Positions 48,508 to 59,102 of a stretch of DNA of 64,000 nt are shown one piece after another. Position 1 is the first letter of the stretch. Every line of letters starts with the position of its first letter. The stretch is taken from positions 171,759 through 235,758 of the forward strand of contig NZ_JMSQ01000039.1 of the NCBI RefSeq assembly GCF_000696575.1. The letters are read 5' to 3'. The stretch is from Siccibacter colletis (GTDB lineage Bacteria; Pseudomonadota; Gammaproteobacteria; Enterobacterales; Enterobacteriaceae). The notes under the pieces are model-generated. The model did not search any database and was not told the DNA's origin. It was given only the letters and a program-made list of their open reading frames with translations. A program made the translations under genes and the position numbers.

Positions 48508-49188
48508 TTACAGATTCAGTAGTTTCACCAGCTCCTGCGCGGCGATAGCCGACGAGGCCGGGTTCTGGCCGGTAATCAGATGACCATCGGTGATGGCGAA
48601 TTCACCCCAGTCATCGGTGCGCTCAAACTGACCGCCGTTCTGCTTCAGCGCGTCCTCTACCAGGAATGGCACCACATTCGTCAGCCCGACGCCGTCCTCT
48701 TCGCTGTTGGTAAAGCCGGTGACGCGTTTCCCCTGAACCAGCGGGGTGCCGTCCGGCTTTTTCGCATGGCGCAGCACGCCCGGGGCGTGACACACCGTCG
48801 CCACCGGCTTGCCGCTGGCCCAGTATTTTTCAATCAGGGCAATGGAGTGGCGATCCTCCGCCAGATCCCACAGCGGGCCGTGGCCGCCGGGATAGAACAC
48901 CGCATCGTATTCGTCGAGGTTGATCTCACTGAGTCGATGGGTAGACGCCAGCGTCTGTTGCGCGGCGCTGTCGGCGCGGAAGCGGTCGGTGGCCTCGGTT
49001 TGCGCATCCGGCTCGTCGCTTTTCGGATCCAGCGGCGGCTGGCCGCCAGCCGGTGACGCGAGCGTCACCTCGATACCCGCATCGCGGAACACGTACCAGG
49101 GCGCGGCAAACTCTTCGAGCCAGAAGCCCGTCGGTTTGCCGGTGTCGCCAAGTTTATCGTGGGATGTCAGGACCATCAGAATCTTCAT
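48508..49188 (-). CDS. DJ-1/PfpI-family (Hsp31-like) protein
   Basis: 226 residues from ATG 49188 (MKILMVLTSHDKLG), with GGAGG just upstream. A class I glutamine-amidotransferase-like fold with the Hsp31/glyoxalase III layout: Glu in TGFWLEEFAAPWYVF, FYPGGHGPLWDL, and the nucleophile-elbow Cys in VATVCHAPGVL. Family members detoxify methylglyoxal or act as redox chaperones; which applies is not readable. Not present at this place in E. coli. It sits 57 bases after bioA and 15 before ybhB on the same strand. Confidence 0.85.
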   Translation of the reverse strand: MKILMVLTSHDKLGDTGKPTGFWLEEFAAPWYVFRDAGIEVTLASPAGGQPPLDPKSDEPDAQTEATDRFRADSAAQQTLASTHRLSEINLDEYDAVFYPGGHGPLWDLAEDRHSIALIEKYWASGKPVATVCHAPGVLRHAKKPDGTPLVQGKRVTGFTNSEEDGVGLTNVVPFLVEDALKQNGGQFERTDDWGEFAITDGHLITGQNPASSAIAAQELVKLLNL

Positions 49189-49245
49189 GCTTACCTCCGG
49201 TGTCGTAAAAAGCCTTACCGAAGTGTAGTGCATCCCCGACTGAGG

Positions 49246-50535
49246 TTAACTCTGAAACAGCGCCGGGTCGTTAACCGCGTTAACCACGGCAGCGGTCAAA
49301 CGCGCCAGCTGGTCCGGAGAGATAACATACGGCGGCATCAGGTAAATCAGCCGCCCGAAAGGCCGGATCCACACGCCCTGGCTGACGAAAAAGCGTTGCA
49401 GCGCCGCCATGTTGACCGGCTGGTGCGTTTCCACCACGCCGATAGCGCCCAGCACGCGCACGTCACGTACCTGCGGGCTTTCGCGGCAGGGTGCCAGCTC
49501 CGCCCGCAGCTGGCTTTCGATGGCGGCAACCTGGGTGCGCCACTCGCCGCTCTCCAGTATCGCCAGGCTCTCGTTCGCCACGGCGCAGGCCAGCGGGTTA
49601 CCCATAAAGGTCGGGCCGTGCATAAAGCAGCCCGCCTCGCCGTTGCTGATGGTGTCCGCCACGCTGCGGGTGGTGAGGGTAGCGGAGAGGGTCATGGTGC
49701 CGCCGGTCAGCGCCTTGCCAAGGCAGAGAATATCCGGGGCGATGCCGGCATGTTCACAGGCAAACAGCTTGCCGGTGCGCCCGAAGCCGGTGGCGATTTC
49801 GTCGGCGATCAGCAGCACGCCCTCCCGATCGCACATGGCACGGATGCGCTTCAGCCACTCCGGGTGGTAGAAGCGCATGCCGCCTGCGCCCTGCACGATG
49901 GGTTCCAGGATTACTGCGGCCAGCTCATGGCGATGGGCGGCAAACAGCCGGGCGAACGGCACGATGTCCAGCTCGTTCCAGTCATCATCAACCCCGCAGG
50001 TGGGGGCCGGTGCAAACAGGTTTTCCGGCAGGTAACCCTTCCACAGGCTGTGCATCGAGTTATCCGGATCGCAGGCCGACATCGCGCCGAAGGTATCCCC
50101 GTGGTAGCCGTGGCGCAGCGTCATAAAACGCTGGCGCGGTTCACCCCGGGCGTGCCAGTACTGCAGCGCCATTTTCATCGCCACTTCTACCGCCACCGAG
50201 CCGGAATCGGCGAGGAACACGCACTCCAGCGGGGCCGGGGTCATCGCCACCAGCTTACGGCACAGCGCCACGGCAGGCGGATGCGTGATGCCGCCAAACA
50301 TGACGTGCGACATGGCGTCAATCTGGTATTTCATCGCCGCGTTGAGGCGCGGGTGGTTATAGCCGTGGATCGCCGCCCACCAGGAGGACATACCGTCCAC
50401 CAGCAACTCGCCGCCGGCAAGTTCCAGTTCGCAGCCGCGTGCTGCAACCACCGGGTAGACCGGCAGCGGGGCGGTCATTGAGGTATAGGGGTGCCAGATA
50501 TGGCGCTGGTCAAAGGCAAGATCGTCGGGTGTCAT
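49246..50535 (-). CDS. bioA: adenosylmethionine-8-amino-7-oxononanoate aminotransferase
   Basis: 429 residues from ATG 50535 ([20 protein letters not shown]), the E. coli length; the upstream frame to 50553 enters the BirA operator. Class III aminotransferase: [37 protein letters not shown] and the PLP Lys in [18 protein letters not shown]. It converts KAPA to DAPA in biotin synthesis. Divergent from bioBFCD. Confidence 0.97.
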   Translation of the reverse strand: MTPDDLAFDQRHIWHPYTSMTAPLPVYPVVAARGCELELAGGELLVDGMSSWWAAIHGYNHPRLNAAMKYQIDAMSHVMFGGITHPPAVALCRKLVAMTPAPLECVFLADSGSVAVEVAMKMALQYWHARGEPRQRFMTLRHGYHGDTFGAMSACDPDNSMHSLWKGYLPENLFAPAPTCGVDDDWNELDIVPFARLFAAHRHELAAVILEPIVQGAGGMRFYHPEWLKRIRAMCDREGVLLIADEIATGFGRTGKLFACEHAGIAPDILCLGKALTGGTMTLSATLTTRSVADTISNGEAGCFMHGPTFMGNPLACAVANESLAILESGEWRTQVAAIESQLRAELAPCRESPQVRDVRVLGAIGVVETHQPVNMAALQRFFVSQGVWIRPFGRLIYLMPPYVISPDQLARLTAAVVNAVNDPALFQS

Positions 50536-50542
50536 ACGTGAC

Positions 50543-50576
50543 TTGTAAACCAAAGTGAAAACATTTAGGTTTACGA
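50543..50576. promoter_or_regulatory. BirA operator between bioA and bioB
   Basis: TGTAAACC (50544-50551), 16-base spacer, GGTTTACG (50568-50575), the E. coli bio operator layout with one mismatch in the right arm. Biotinyl-AMP-bound BirA would repress both divergent transcription units. Confidence 0.9.
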
Positions 50577-50621
50577 TACTACACCGAAATCAACATGAAC
50601 AACACCCTTTGGAGACGCCCG

Positions 50622-51662
50622 ATGGCTCACCGTTTACGCTGGACTTTGTCGCAAGTTACTGAATTATTCGATAAACCACTGCTGGAACTGCTGTTTGAAG
50701 CGCAGCAGGTTCATCGCCAGCACTTCGACCCGCAGCACGTTCAGGTCAGCACGTTGCTGTCAATCAAGACCGGTGCCTGCCCGGAAGACTGCAAATACTG
50801 CCCGCAAAGCTCGCGCTACAAGACGGGTCTGGAGGCCGAACGTCTGATGGAAGTGGAGCAGGTGCTGGAATCGGCGCAGAAAGCCAAAGCCGCTGGTTCA
50901 ACCCGCTTCTGCATGGGCGCAGCGTGGAAAAACCCGCACGAGCGCGATATGCCTTACCTGGAGCAGATGGTGCAGGGGGTGAAAGCGCTCGGGCTTGAGA
51001 CCTGCATGACGCTCGGCACGCTGGAAGAGACGCAGGCGCAGCGCCTGGCCTCCGCCGGGCTGGACTACTACAACCACAACCTCGACACCTCGCCGGAGTT
51101 CTACGGCAATATCATCACCACCCGCTCTTATCAGGAGCGTCTCGACACGCTGGACAAAGTGCGCGATGCCGGGATTAAGGTGTGCTCCGGCGGTATCGTC
51201 GGCCTGGGTGAAACCGTTACCGATCGCGCCGGGCTGCTGATGCAGCTGGCAAATCTGCCGACGCCGCCGGAGAGCGTGCCGATCAACATGCTGGTGAAGG
51301 TGAAAGGAACGCCGCTGGCCAATAATGACGATGTCGATCCGTTCGATTTCATCCGCACTATCGCGGTGGCGCGCATCATGATGCCGACCTCCTTCGTGCG
51401 CCTCTCTGCCGGCCGCGAGCAGATGAGCGAGCAGACCCAGGCGATGTGCTTTATGGCCGGGGCCAACTCGATCTTCTATGGCTGCAAGCTGCTGACCACC
51501 CCGAACCCGGAAGAGGACAAGGATCTGCAGCTGTTCCGTAAACTGGGCCTGAACCCGGCCCAGACCCACGTTGAGGCGGGGGACAACGAGCAGCAGGCGC
51601 AGCTGGTAGACAGGCTGCGTAACGCCGATACCGACCAGTTCTATAACGCGGCGGCGCTGTGA
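50622..51662 (+). CDS. bioB: biotin synthase
   Basis: 346 residues from ATG 50622 ([16 protein letters not shown]), the E. coli length. Radical SAM motif CPEDCKYC for the [4Fe-4S] cluster; further cysteines ([25 protein letters not shown]) and the Arg in [11 protein letters not shown] hold the sacrificial [2Fe-2S] cluster. It inserts sulfur into dethiobiotin. The TGA overlaps the bioF GTG. Confidence 0.98.
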   Translation: MAHRLRWTLSQVTELFDKPLLELLFEAQQVHRQHFDPQHVQVSTLLSIKTGACPEDCKYCPQSSRYKTGLEAERLMEVEQVLESAQKAKAAGSTRFCMGAAWKNPHERDMPYLEQMVQGVKALGLETCMTLGTLEETQAQRLASAGLDYYNHNLDTSPEFYGNIITTRSYQERLDTLDKVRDAGIKVCSGGIVGLGETVTDRAGLLMQLANLPTPPESVPINMLVKVKGTPLANNDDVDPFDFIRTIAVARIMMPTSFVRLSAGREQMSEQTQAMCFMAGANSIFYGCKLLTTPNPEEDKDLQLFRKLGLNPAQTHVEAGDNEQQAQLVDRLRNADTDQFYNAAAL

Positions 51663-52813
51663 GCTGGCAGGCGCGTATTGACGAGGCGCTGGAGCAGCGC
51701 CGTCAGCACGGCCTGCTGCGCACCCGGACCGCTAATCACCAGGGGGCCGGACGCTGGTGCCTCCAGGACGGGCAGCGCTGGCTGAACTTCGCCAGCAATG
51801 ACTATCTCGGCCTGAGCCAGCATCCGGCGGTGATCGCTGGCTGGCAGCAGGGGGCGGCGCGCTACGGCGTTGGCAGCGGTGCCTCCGGGCACGTAACCGG
51901 CTACAGCGAGGCGCACGCCGGGCTGGAGCAGGCGCTGGCCGACTGGCTCGGCTATCCGCGCGCGCTGCTGTTTATCTCCGGCTTCGCTGCTAATCAGGCA
52001 GTGATTGCGGCCCTGGCGCAAAAGCCCGATCGCATTGTCGCGGATCGGCTGAGCCACGCCTCGCTGCTGGAGGCGGCGCACCTCAGCCCGGCGACCCTCA
52101 CGCGCTTTCGTCACAACGATGCTGTTGCCCTGCGCGCGGCGCTGGCGAAGCCCTGTGACGGGCAGCAGCTGGTGGTCACTGAAGGGGTGTTCAGTATGGA
52201 CGGCGACAGCGCCCCGCTGGCAGAGATCGCCGCCGTGAGCCGTGAGGCGCAGGCCTGGCTGATGGTGGATGACGCGCACGGTATCGGCGTGCTGGGCGAG
52301 CAGGGGCGGGGAAGCTGTAATGCCGCAGGGATCCACCCTGAACTGCTGGTGGTCACCTTCGGTAAAGGCTTTGGCGTCAGCGGCGCAGCGGTGCTGTGCA
52401 GCGAGAGCCTCGCCTGCTATTTCGAGCAGTTTGCCCGCCATCTGATCTACAGCACGGCGATGCCGCCGGCCCAGGCAGTGGCGCTGCATGCCGCGCTGAA
52501 TTGCGTGCAGCAGGGGGATGCCCTGCGTGCCAGGCTGACGCGTCACATTCAGCGTTTTCGCGACGGCGCGCAGCAGCTTCCCTGGCAGCTGGCTGCTTCG
52601 CACACCGCCATCCAGCCGCTGATCGTCGGGGATAATCACGCGGCGCTCGCACTCTCCGCGACGCTGCGCGAGCGCGGCATCTGGTGCAGCGCCATTCGCC
52701 CGCCGACGGTGCCACCGGGCACGGCGCGGCTGCGCATCACCCTCACCGCCGCCCATGAGGATGAGGACATCGACACTCTGCTGGAGACGCTTCATGACGC
52801 AGCCGGTAGATAA
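51659..52813 (+). CDS. bioF: 8-amino-7-oxononanoate synthase
   Basis: 384 residues from GTG 51659, overlapping the bioB stop. PLP-dependent alpha-oxoamine synthase: [49 protein letters not shown] and the PLP Lys in [15 protein letters not shown]. It condenses pimeloyl-ACP with alanine. The N- and C-terminal thirds are more diverged from E. coli than the core. Overlaps bioC. Confidence 0.96.
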   Translation: MSWQARIDEALEQRRQHGLLRTRTANHQGAGRWCLQDGQRWLNFASNDYLGLSQHPAVIAGWQQGAARYGVGSGASGHVTGYSEAHAGLEQALADWLGYPRALLFISGFAANQAVIAALAQKPDRIVADRLSHASLLEAAHLSPATLTRFRHNDAVALRAALAKPCDGQQLVVTEGVFSMDGDSAPLAEIAAVSREAQAWLMVDDAHGIGVLGEQGRGSCNAAGIHPELLVVTFGKGFGVSGAAVLCSESLACYFEQFARHLIYSTAMPPAQAVALHAALNCVQQGDALRARLTRHIQRFRDGAQQLPWQLAASHTAIQPLIVGDNHAALALSATLRERGIWCSAIRPPTVPPGTARLRITLTAAHEDEDIDTLLETLHDAAGR

Positions 52814-53552
52814 GCAGGCCGTTGCCGCGGCGTTTGGTCGGGCAGCGGCGAGCTACGATCGCTTTGCCGATCTGCAGCGCATCAGCGGCGAGCGCCTGAT
52901 CGCCCATCTCCCGGCGCTGAAAGGGCGGCGCGTGCTGGATGCCGGATGCGGCACCGGCTGGTTCAGCCGCCACTGGATGCAGCAGGGCTGTGAAGTGACC
53001 GCGCTTGACCTCTCACCGCTGATGTTGGCCCACGCCCAGCGCCACCGCACGGCGCATCACTTTGTTGAAGGCGACATTGAGCATATCCCGCTGAGCGAGT
53101 CGCGGTTCGATCTGGTCTGGAGCAATCTGGCGGTGCAGTGGTGCACCCGCCTCGCCGACGGGCTGGCGGAGCTGTATCGGGTAACGCGCCCTGGCGGGGT
53201 GGTTGGTTTCTCGACGCTCGCCGCGGGCTCATTGCACGAGCTGCATACCGCCTGGCAAAGCGTTGATGCGCGCCCGCACGCCAACCAGTTTCTTGCTGCT
53301 GAGGCAATAGCTGCCGCGTGTCCGACGCCGCACCATCAGCTGCACCAGGAGACGGTGACGCTGCATTTCCCGGACGCGCTTAGCGCCATGCGTTCGCTGA
53401 AGGGCATCGGGGCAACGCATCTGCACGACGGGCGCGACGGCGGCCTGCTGACGCGCCAGCGTCTGGCCCGGCTTGAGGCGGCCTGGCCCCGGGACGCGCA
53501 CGGCCTGACCCTCAGTTATCATCTGATTTTTGGAGTACTACATCGTGACTAA
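52794..53552 (+). CDS. bioC: malonyl-ACP O-methyltransferase
   Basis: 252 residues from ATG 52794 ([28 protein letters not shown]), overlapping the end of bioF by 20 bases. Class I SAM methyltransferase: [15 protein letters not shown] (motif I), [33 protein letters not shown]. It methylates malonyl-ACP so the fatty acid machinery can build the pimeloyl chain. Overlaps the bioD start. Confidence 0.95.
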   Translation: MTQPVDKQAVAAAFGRAAASYDRFADLQRISGERLIAHLPALKGRRVLDAGCGTGWFSRHWMQQGCEVTALDLSPLMLAHAQRHRTAHHFVEGDIEHIPLSESRFDLVWSNLAVQWCTRLADGLAELYRVTRPGGVVGFSTLAAGSLHELHTAWQSVDARPHANQFLAAEAIAAACPTPHHQLHQETVTLHFPDALSAMRSLKGIGATHLHDGRDGGLLTRQRLARLEAAWPRDAHGLTLSYHLIFGVLHRD

Positions 53553-54225
53553 ACGTTATTTCGTCACCGGGACCGACACCGAGGTCGGTAAAACCGTCGC
53601 CAGCTGCGCGCTGCTGCAGGCTGCGACGCAGCGCGGGTATCGTACTGCCGGTTTCAAGCCGGTGGCCTCCGGCAGCGAACGCACTCCGGACGGCATCCGC
53701 AACGGCGATGCGCTGGCCCTGCAGCGCAACAGCAGCGTGGCGCTGGCCTACGAGCAGGTTAATCCTTACGTGTTTGAAGAGCCGACCTCGCCGCATATTC
53801 TCAGCGCCGAGCTGGGTGTGCCGCTCGACTTTACCGCAATGTCACACGGATTGCGGGAACTCGAGCGTCAGGCCGACTGGGTGCTGGTGGAAGGGGCGGG
53901 CGGCTGGTTTACACCGCTCTCCGCCAGCCAGACTTTCGCTGACTGGGCGGTCAGCGAGCAGCTGCCGGTGATCCTGGTGGTGGGGGTGAAGCTCGGGTGT
54001 ATCAACCACGCCATGCTTACCGCTCAGGCGGTGCGCAGCGCCGGGCTGCCGCTGGCAGGCTGGATCGCCAACGATGTGGTAGCACAGGGTAAACGCCATG
54101 CAGAATACCTCACCACGCTGCGCCAGAAGATCGACGCCCCGTTCCTCGGGGAGATCCCGTGGCTGGGCGGCGAGGCGGAGCAGCAGGACGTGGGCCGCTA
54201 CCTGCAACTGGACGGGCTGCGCTAA
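53545..54225 (+). CDS. bioD: dethiobiotin synthetase
   Basis: 226 residues from GTG 53545 ([17 protein letters not shown]), overlapping bioC by 8 bases; a longer frame from 53530 is less likely. P-loop GTDTEVGKT binds ATP; KPVASGSE and VEGAGGWFTPL contact substrate and metal. It closes the ureido ring of dethiobiotin with CO2. Convergent with, and overlapping by 4 bases, the ATPase gene that follows. Confidence 0.96.
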   Translation: MTKRYFVTGTDTEVGKTVASCALLQAATQRGYRTAGFKPVASGSERTPDGIRNGDALALQRNSSVALAYEQVNPYVFEEPTSPHILSAELGVPLDFTAMSHGLRELERQADWVLVEGAGGWFTPLSASQTFADWAVSEQLPVILVVGVKLGCINHAMLTAQAVRSAGLPLAGWIANDVVAQGKRHAEYLTTLRQKIDAPFLGEIPWLGGEAEQQDVGRYLQLDGLR

Positions 54226-54932
54226 GGCACCATCCAGTGCGCCAGCAGCTTGTCATCCAGCTGGGCGACGCTCCCCTGCGCCACGTTGCGTCCGCGATGC
54301 AGCAGACAGAAGCGGTCAGCGACGTGGCGGATAAACGACAGCCGCTGCTCGACTAGCAGCACCGTCAGCCCCAGTTCGCGATTCAGGCGCACGATCACCG
54401 CGCACAGCGTCTGCATCATATTGTGCCCAATCCCTCGGGTTGGCTCGTCAAGGATCAGCAGCCGCGGGCGGGTCACCAGCGCCCGGGCGAGGCTGAGCTG
54501 ATGCAGACTCTCCTCTTCCAGCTCGGCACCGCGCCGCTGTCGCAAACCGTACAGCTCAGGAAACAGATCGAAGATATCTCCCGGGATCGCCTGCGGCTGC
54601 CCGGTAGCCGCCATCATCGCCAGCTGCAGATTTTCCTCCACCGTCAGCCGTGAAAAGATGCGTCGGTCCTCGGGAACGTAACTGATACCCAGCGCCATGC
54701 GCGCCTCCGCGCTCACCCCATTAAGGTCCCGGGCCGGCTTGCCGGCGTCGTGCCAGAGGATGCTGCCGCTCTCCACCGGCAGATGGCCGGCAATGCAGTT
54801 CAGCAGGGTGGTTTTCCCCATTCCGGGCAGCCCGGTCACGCAGGTGCACTCCCCGGGAAGCAGCTCAAGATCGACATTCCACAGGCTGTGATGCGTGCCG
54901 TAGTAGTGATTAACCGCGCGTAAACTCAACAT
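54222..54932 (-). CDS. orphan UrtE/LivF-type ABC transporter ATPase with altered signature motif
   Basis: 236 residues from ATG 54932, with AAGGAG well placed upstream. It resembles the UrtE/LivF ATPases of urea and branched-chain amino acid importers: Walker A TGLPGMGKTTLL, Q-loop region ALGISYVPEDRRIF, Walker B RLLILDEPTRGIG and the LivF-type VLLVEQRLSF. The LSGGQ signature is not recognisable; the place reads ELEEESLHQLSLARAL. No permease or binding protein is nearby. It may be a remnant of a lost urt/liv cluster or a regulatory ATPase. It is not present between bioD and uvrB in E. coli. Confidence 0.8.
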   Translation of the reverse strand: MLSLRAVNHYYGTHHSLWNVDLELLPGECTCVTGLPGMGKTTLLNCIAGHLPVESGSILWHDAGKPARDLNGVSAEARMALGISYVPEDRRIFSRLTVEENLQLAMMAATGQPQAIPGDIFDLFPELYGLRQRRGAELEEESLHQLSLARALVTRPRLLILDEPTRGIGHNMMQTLCAVIVRLNRELGLTVLLVEQRLSFIRHVADRFCLLHRGRNVAQGSVAQLDDKLLAHWMVP

Positions 54933-55693
54933 GCTGACTCCTTATTCGGTGAGGGACTTCAGGCGGCGTGGCCGCTGCTAACCCGGATACCCGGCATCCT
55001 GCGCCTTGCCCCACGGGCGGCATTGAGTTCCAGGAACAGAGTTCTGCAATTCCCTTGCCAGCACGGATAAATCACCAGCGGGTTAGCGTTATTTGGGACA
55101 AAACCGACAAAAAAGCAGCCGGGTGCTGCATGTTCGTGCAGACGGCTGGCGGCGCTGCACCCGTAGCGAGCCTGAACGCGCGGTATGGTGGTGCAGACGC
55201 ACCAGAATCAGGAAAAAAGGATCGCTTTTGATCCGCGTTTACCGGCTAGCAGCTATTGCCGGAAACGGGGCGTGAGACCGGCAAAATTTTGCTATAAATT
55301 TTTTTTTGCGGCGCGTTGCGCAAACCAGCGGGATCTTTTGCGGGCAGTAGCACTCTGGCTCGGGTTGAGTTATCCACTATTCCTGTGGATAACCTTGTGT
55401 ATTAGAGTTAGAAAACATGCGACAAGCGAGAGCGGACGCGGGTTACGCCTGAATTGGCTCGAAAGCCGCCTTTTTTTAAAAACTATTTAATATCAGCACG
55501 TTAATTAAAAGCAATGGCTGTAAGAAAAGTGTCATCGCCTGTCATGAAACTTTTATATGCATCCTTGACAAATGTTAAAAGGCAACTTTTTCTGGGGATA
55601 AACCGTTGGCCTGGTGTTTTATATCGCCAGAGAAGAAATAGCCCGCCCAACCGGGCCATGTTTTAACGCGATAACGCACATCCTGTCACCCGA
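54933..55693. other. long non-coding stretch upstream of uvrB
   Basis: No convincing gene. Small open frames on the plus strand (for example 54968-55231 and 55185-55490) lack ribosome sites and family resemblance. It contains a pair of DnaA-box-like sequences, a GC hairpin GCCCG/CGGGC near 55646-55661 and a consensus -35 TTGACA at 55565-55570. The left part looks GC-rich like coding DNA, the right part AT-rich like a promoter. Confidence 0.55.
55370..55392. promoter_or_regulatory. inverted pair of DnaA boxes
   Basis: TTATCCACT (55370-55378) and TGTGGATAA (55384-55392, the reverse complement of the perfect DnaA box TTATCCACA) face each other 5 bases apart, about 400 bases upstream of uvrB. 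A DnaA site has been described upstream of E. coli uvrB, from memory. Confidence 0.65.
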
Positions 55694-55717
55694 TACTGGA
55701 TTTCCATCCAGTATAAT
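55694..55717 (+). promoter_or_regulatory. LexA box and uvrB promoter
   Basis: TACTG-N10-CAGTA (55694-55713) is a near-consensus SOS box, and TATAAT (55712-55717) overlaps its right end as the -10 element. LexA would therefore block RNA polymerase until DNA damage. The uvrB ATG lies 72 bases on. Confidence 0.88.
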
Positions 55718-55789
55718 TTACTGGCAAAATATAGCATGGCGAGTAAAATTACCCCTCGGCCCGCGCACATCGTCATCAGGTAGCCATCC

Positions 55790-57808
55790 ATGAGTAAACC
55801 GTTCAAACTAAATTCCGCCTTCCGCCCGTCAGGTGACCAGCCTGAGGCGATTCGTCGCCTGAAAGAGGGGCTGGAGGATGGCCTGGCCCATCAGACGCTG
55901 CTTGGCGTGACCGGTTCGGGTAAGACTTTTACCGTGGCCAACGTTATTGCCGACCTGCAGCGCCCCACGATGGTGCTGGCCCCGAACAAAACCCTGGCGG
56001 CGCAGCTGTACGGCGAGATGAAAGAGTTCTTCCCGGATAACGCGGTGGAGTATTTCGTCTCCTACTACGACTACTACCAGCCCGAAGCCTACGTGCCGAG
56101 CTCCGACACCTTTATCGAGAAGGATTCGTCGGTGAACGAGCACATCGAGCAGATGCGTCTCTCCGCGACCAAAGCGCTGCTGGAGCGTCGTGACGTTGTC
56201 GTGGTGGCGTCGGTGTCGGCCATCTACGGTCTGGGCGATCCGGACCTCTATCTGAAGATGATGCTGCACCTGACCAAAGGCATGATCATCGACCAGCGCG
56301 CCATTGTGCGTCGGCTGGCAGAGCTGCAGTACGGGCGTAACGATCAGGCGTTCCAGCGCGGCACCTTCCGGGTGCGCGGCGAGGTGATTGATATCTTCCC
56401 GGCGGAATCTGACGATTTCGCGCTGCGCGTTGAGCTGTTCGACGAGGAAGTAGAGCGCCTGTCGCTGTTCGACCCGCTCACCGGCCATGTTGAATCCGTG
56501 ATCCAGCGCTTTACCGTCTACCCAAAAACCCACTACGTGACGCCGCGCGAGCGCATCGTGCAGGCGATGGAAGAGATCAAAGTCGATCTGGCGGACCGCC
56601 GTAAGACGCTGCTGGAAAACAACAAGCTGCTGGAAGAGCAGCGCCTGACCCAGCGCACCCAGTTCGATCTGGAGATGATGAACGAGCTGGGCTACTGCTC
56701 GGGCATCGAAAACTACTCGCGTTACCTCTCCGGGCGTGGGCCGGGCGAAGCGCCGCCGACGCTGTTTGACTACCTGCCTGCCGATGGCCTGCTGGTGGTG
56801 GACGAATCCCACGTTACCATTCCGCAGATTGGCGGCATGTACCGCGGCGACCGGGCGCGTAAAGAGACGCTGGTGGAATACGGCTTCCGCCTGCCGTCGG
56901 CGCTGGATAACCGTCCGATGAAATTTGAAGAGTTCGAGGCGCTGGCACCGCAAACCATTTACGTCTCGGCAACGCCTGGCAACTATGAGCTGGAAAAATC
57001 CGGCACTGAAATCGTGGATCAGGTGGTGCGTCCGACCGGTCTGCTCGACCCGATTATCGAAGTGCGTCCGGTAGCGACCCAGGTGGATGATCTGCTCTCA
57101 GAGATCCGCAAGCGCGTCGCCATTAACGAGCGCGTGCTGGTCACTACCCTGACCAAGCGTATGGCCGAGGACTTAACCGAATACCTGGAGGAGCACGGCG
57201 AGAAGGTGCGCTATCTGCACTCGGATATCGATACCGTGGAGCGCATGGAGATTATTCGCGACCTGCGCCTCGGCGAGTTTGACGTGCTGGTGGGTATCAA
57301 CCTGCTGCGTGAGGGGCTGGATATGCCGGAAGTCTCGCTGGTTGCCATTCTGGATGCTGACAAAGAGGGCTTCCTGCGTTCGGAACGTTCGCTGATCCAG
57401 ACCATCGGCCGTGCGGCGCGTAACGTCAACGGTAAAGCCATTCTTTATGGCGATAAGATCACACCGTCAATGGCGAAGGCGATTAGCGAAACCGAGCGTC
57501 GCCGTGAGAAGCAGCAGAAGTACAACGAAGAGCACGGCATTGTGCCGCAGGGCCTGAACAAGAAGGTGGTGGACATCCTGCAACTGGGCGAAGGGCTGGC
57601 GAAAACCAAAGCCAAAGGGCGCGGTAAGTCACGTCCGGTGATCGTTGAGGATGATGAACTGGCGCTGACGCCGAAGGCGCTGAGCCAGAAGATCCAGCAG
57701 CTGGAAACCCAGATGCTGGAGGCGGCCCAGAACCTCGAGTTCGAGCAGGCCGCCGAGCTGCGCGACAAACTGCATCAGCTACGCGAGCTGTTTATCGCCG
57801 CCTCCTGA
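55790..57808 (+). CDS. uvrB: UvrABC excinuclease subunit B
   Basis: 672 residues (E. coli 673). Walker [15 protein letters not shown], the damage-clamping beta hairpin [21 protein letters not shown], helicase motifs [17 protein letters not shown] and [35 protein letters not shown], and a C-terminal UVR domain ([19 protein letters not shown]) that binds UvrC. It verifies lesions handed over by UvrA in nucleotide excision repair. Confidence 0.98.
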   Translation: MSKPFKLNSAFRPSGDQPEAIRRLKEGLEDGLAHQTLLGVTGSGKTFTVANVIADLQRPTMVLAPNKTLAAQLYGEMKEFFPDNAVEYFVSYYDYYQPEAYVPSSDTFIEKDSSVNEHIEQMRLSATKALLERRDVVVVASVSAIYGLGDPDLYLKMMLHLTKGMIIDQRAIVRRLAELQYGRNDQAFQRGTFRVRGEVIDIFPAESDDFALRVELFDEEVERLSLFDPLTGHVESVIQRFTVYPKTHYVTPRERIVQAMEEIKVDLADRRKTLLENNKLLEEQRLTQRTQFDLEMMNELGYCSGIENYSRYLSGRGPGEAPPTLFDYLPADGLLVVDESHVTIPQIGGMYRGDRARKETLVEYGFRLPSALDNRPMKFEEFEALAPQTIYVSATPGNYELEKSGTEIVDQVVRPTGLLDPIIEVRPVATQVDDLLSEIRKRVAINERVLVTTLTKRMAEDLTEYLEEHGEKVRYLHSDIDTVERMEIIRDLRLGEFDVLVGINLLREGLDMPEVSLVAILDADKEGFLRSERSLIQTIGRAARNVNGKAILYGDKITPSMAKAISETERRREKQQKYNEEHGIVPQGLNKKVVDILQLGEGLAKTKAKGRGKSRPVIVEDDELALTPKALSQKIQQLETQMLEAAQNLEFEQAAELRDKLHQLRELFIAAS

Positions 57809-57824
57809 GTCCTGCTCCCGGAGA

Positions 57825-57847
57825 CCCTCTCCCGCCGCGGGAGGGGG
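57825..57847. terminator. hairpin between uvrB and ybhK
   Basis: An 11-bp GC stem around CTCCCGC/GCGGGAG with a 1-base apex as drawn, between two convergent genes whose stops are only 42 bases apart. It lacks a T tract on either side, so termination may be partial. Confidence 0.5.
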
Positions 57848-57850
57848 TAC

Positions 57851-58759
57851 TTATCCCAGTTCCTGAATCGCTTTTTCCAGCGCAGCGCGCAGCAGGTGCC
57901 GGTCGTGGCGATAGGGCACGTCCGAGGCCTCCAGCGGCTCCTGGATCACCAGGCGCCCTTCAATACCGCTGACGTCCACTTTCGGACCGACCACCACCGC
58001 ATCAATGATTTTCTTGCCGACGTACTGTTCCATCAGCGCCAGCTTCTCATGCAGCGCCAGGCTCGCCGCCGCCGGACTCAGCTCGCGACCAAGATTACCG
58101 ATGTAAACCACCGGGGCAGGGGTGCGCCGCAGCGCCTGAGCAAGATCGGGCAGCAGCAGCAGGGGGATCAGGCTGGTGTAAAAGCTGCCGGGGCCAATCA
58201 GAATTAAGTCCGCTTCGGCAATCGCATCGACCGCCTCCCGGGTGGCGGGCGCAGGTGGGTAGAGCATCAGCTCCGTCGGCGGCAGCTCCAGCGCGTCCAC
58301 GCTCACCTCGCCGTATACATGATTGCCTTCCGCATCCAGCGCCATCAGATCCACCGGATGCTCTGACATCGGGATCAAAAACGCATCCACCTTCAGCAGG
58401 TTACGAATGATATTGATGGCTTCGAGAGGCCGCACGCTCAGGTGATCCAGCGCCTTTAACATCAGATTTCCGAGGTTATGCCCGGAAAGTTCACCATTCC
58501 CGCCAAAACGATACTCAAACATCGCCGAGGCGACGCTCGGTTCGGTAATTAACTGGTTCAGACAGTTGCGCATATCGCCCCAGGCGATCCCGCCTTCGGA
58601 GCGGCGAATGCGTCCGGTAGAACCGCCGTTATCGGTGGTGGTGACGATACCGGTCAGGCGCGAACCGAGGGAAGAGAGAGATGACATGACGCGCCCGAGA
58701 CCGTGCCCGCCGCCCAAAGCGACAACGCGGTCGAGATCCGCAAACGTGCGATTACGCAT
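57851..58759 (-). CDS. ybhK: YvcK/CofD-like protein YbhK (gluconeogenesis factor family)
   Basis: 302 residues, the E. coli length, from ATG 58759 with AAGGA upstream. CofD-like Rossmann fold: [66 protein letters not shown]. Bacillus YvcK binds UDP-sugars and is needed on gluconeogenic carbon; the enterobacterial role is not established. Convergent with uvrB, divergent from moaA. Confidence 0.93.
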   Translation of the reverse strand: MRNRTFADLDRVVALGGGHGLGRVMSSLSSLGSRLTGIVTTTDNGGSTGRIRRSEGGIAWGDMRNCLNQLITEPSVASAMFEYRFGGNGELSGHNLGNLMLKALDHLSVRPLEAINIIRNLLKVDAFLIPMSEHPVDLMALDAEGNHVYGEVSVDALELPPTELMLYPPAPATREAVDAIAEADLILIGPGSFYTSLIPLLLLPDLAQALRRTPAPVVYIGNLGRELSPAAASLALHEKLALMEQYVGKKIIDAVVVGPKVDVSGIEGRLVIQEPLEASDVPYRHDRHLLRAALEKAIQELG

Positions 58760-58996
58760 AGAAAATCCTTATCACTGACTGACGCTGCTACGGTAGCGCA
58801 AATTACGTTAAAAAACTAACCGTCACCAGCGTAAAATGATGCATATCATGGCAATTCATTTGCTTTCACGTATTCTGCTGAGAATTGCTGCAATAAGCTC
58901 GTTATATAAATATTTACATAGCGAAAAAGCCGATGGTTCAACCTTCGCTTACGCGCTACTATTGCAGTTACCTGTTTCATTTACTGATGAAACAAC

Positions 58997-59093
58997 ACTC
59001 TAGCCTTCACGCCTGGGTCTTCGGATATGGCGCGCTGGCCGTGGCATAAGCCACCAGGGTACAGCCAGAAATAGCTGTGCCTCCCGAACTGGA
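58997..59093 (+). ncRNA. molybdenum cofactor (Moco) riboswitch
   Basis: The moaA leader contains the conserved blocks of the E. coli moaA Moco motif in order: ACTCTAGCC, CCTGGGTC, GGCCGTGGCA, CCACCAGGG, AGAAATAGCTG, GCCTCCCG and CTGGAAAGG next to the start codon. It folds into the multi-stem motif that represses moa translation when the cofactor is abundant. The remaining 58760-58996 holds divergent promoters and no gene. Confidence 0.88.
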
Positions 59094-59102
59094 AAGGTGT
59101 AC

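Noticed and set aside
54968-55490. Short plus-strand open frames in the ATPase-uvrB gap (87 and 101 codons)
   Set aside because: No ribosome sites, low-complexity or arbitrary translations, and one runs across the DnaA boxes.
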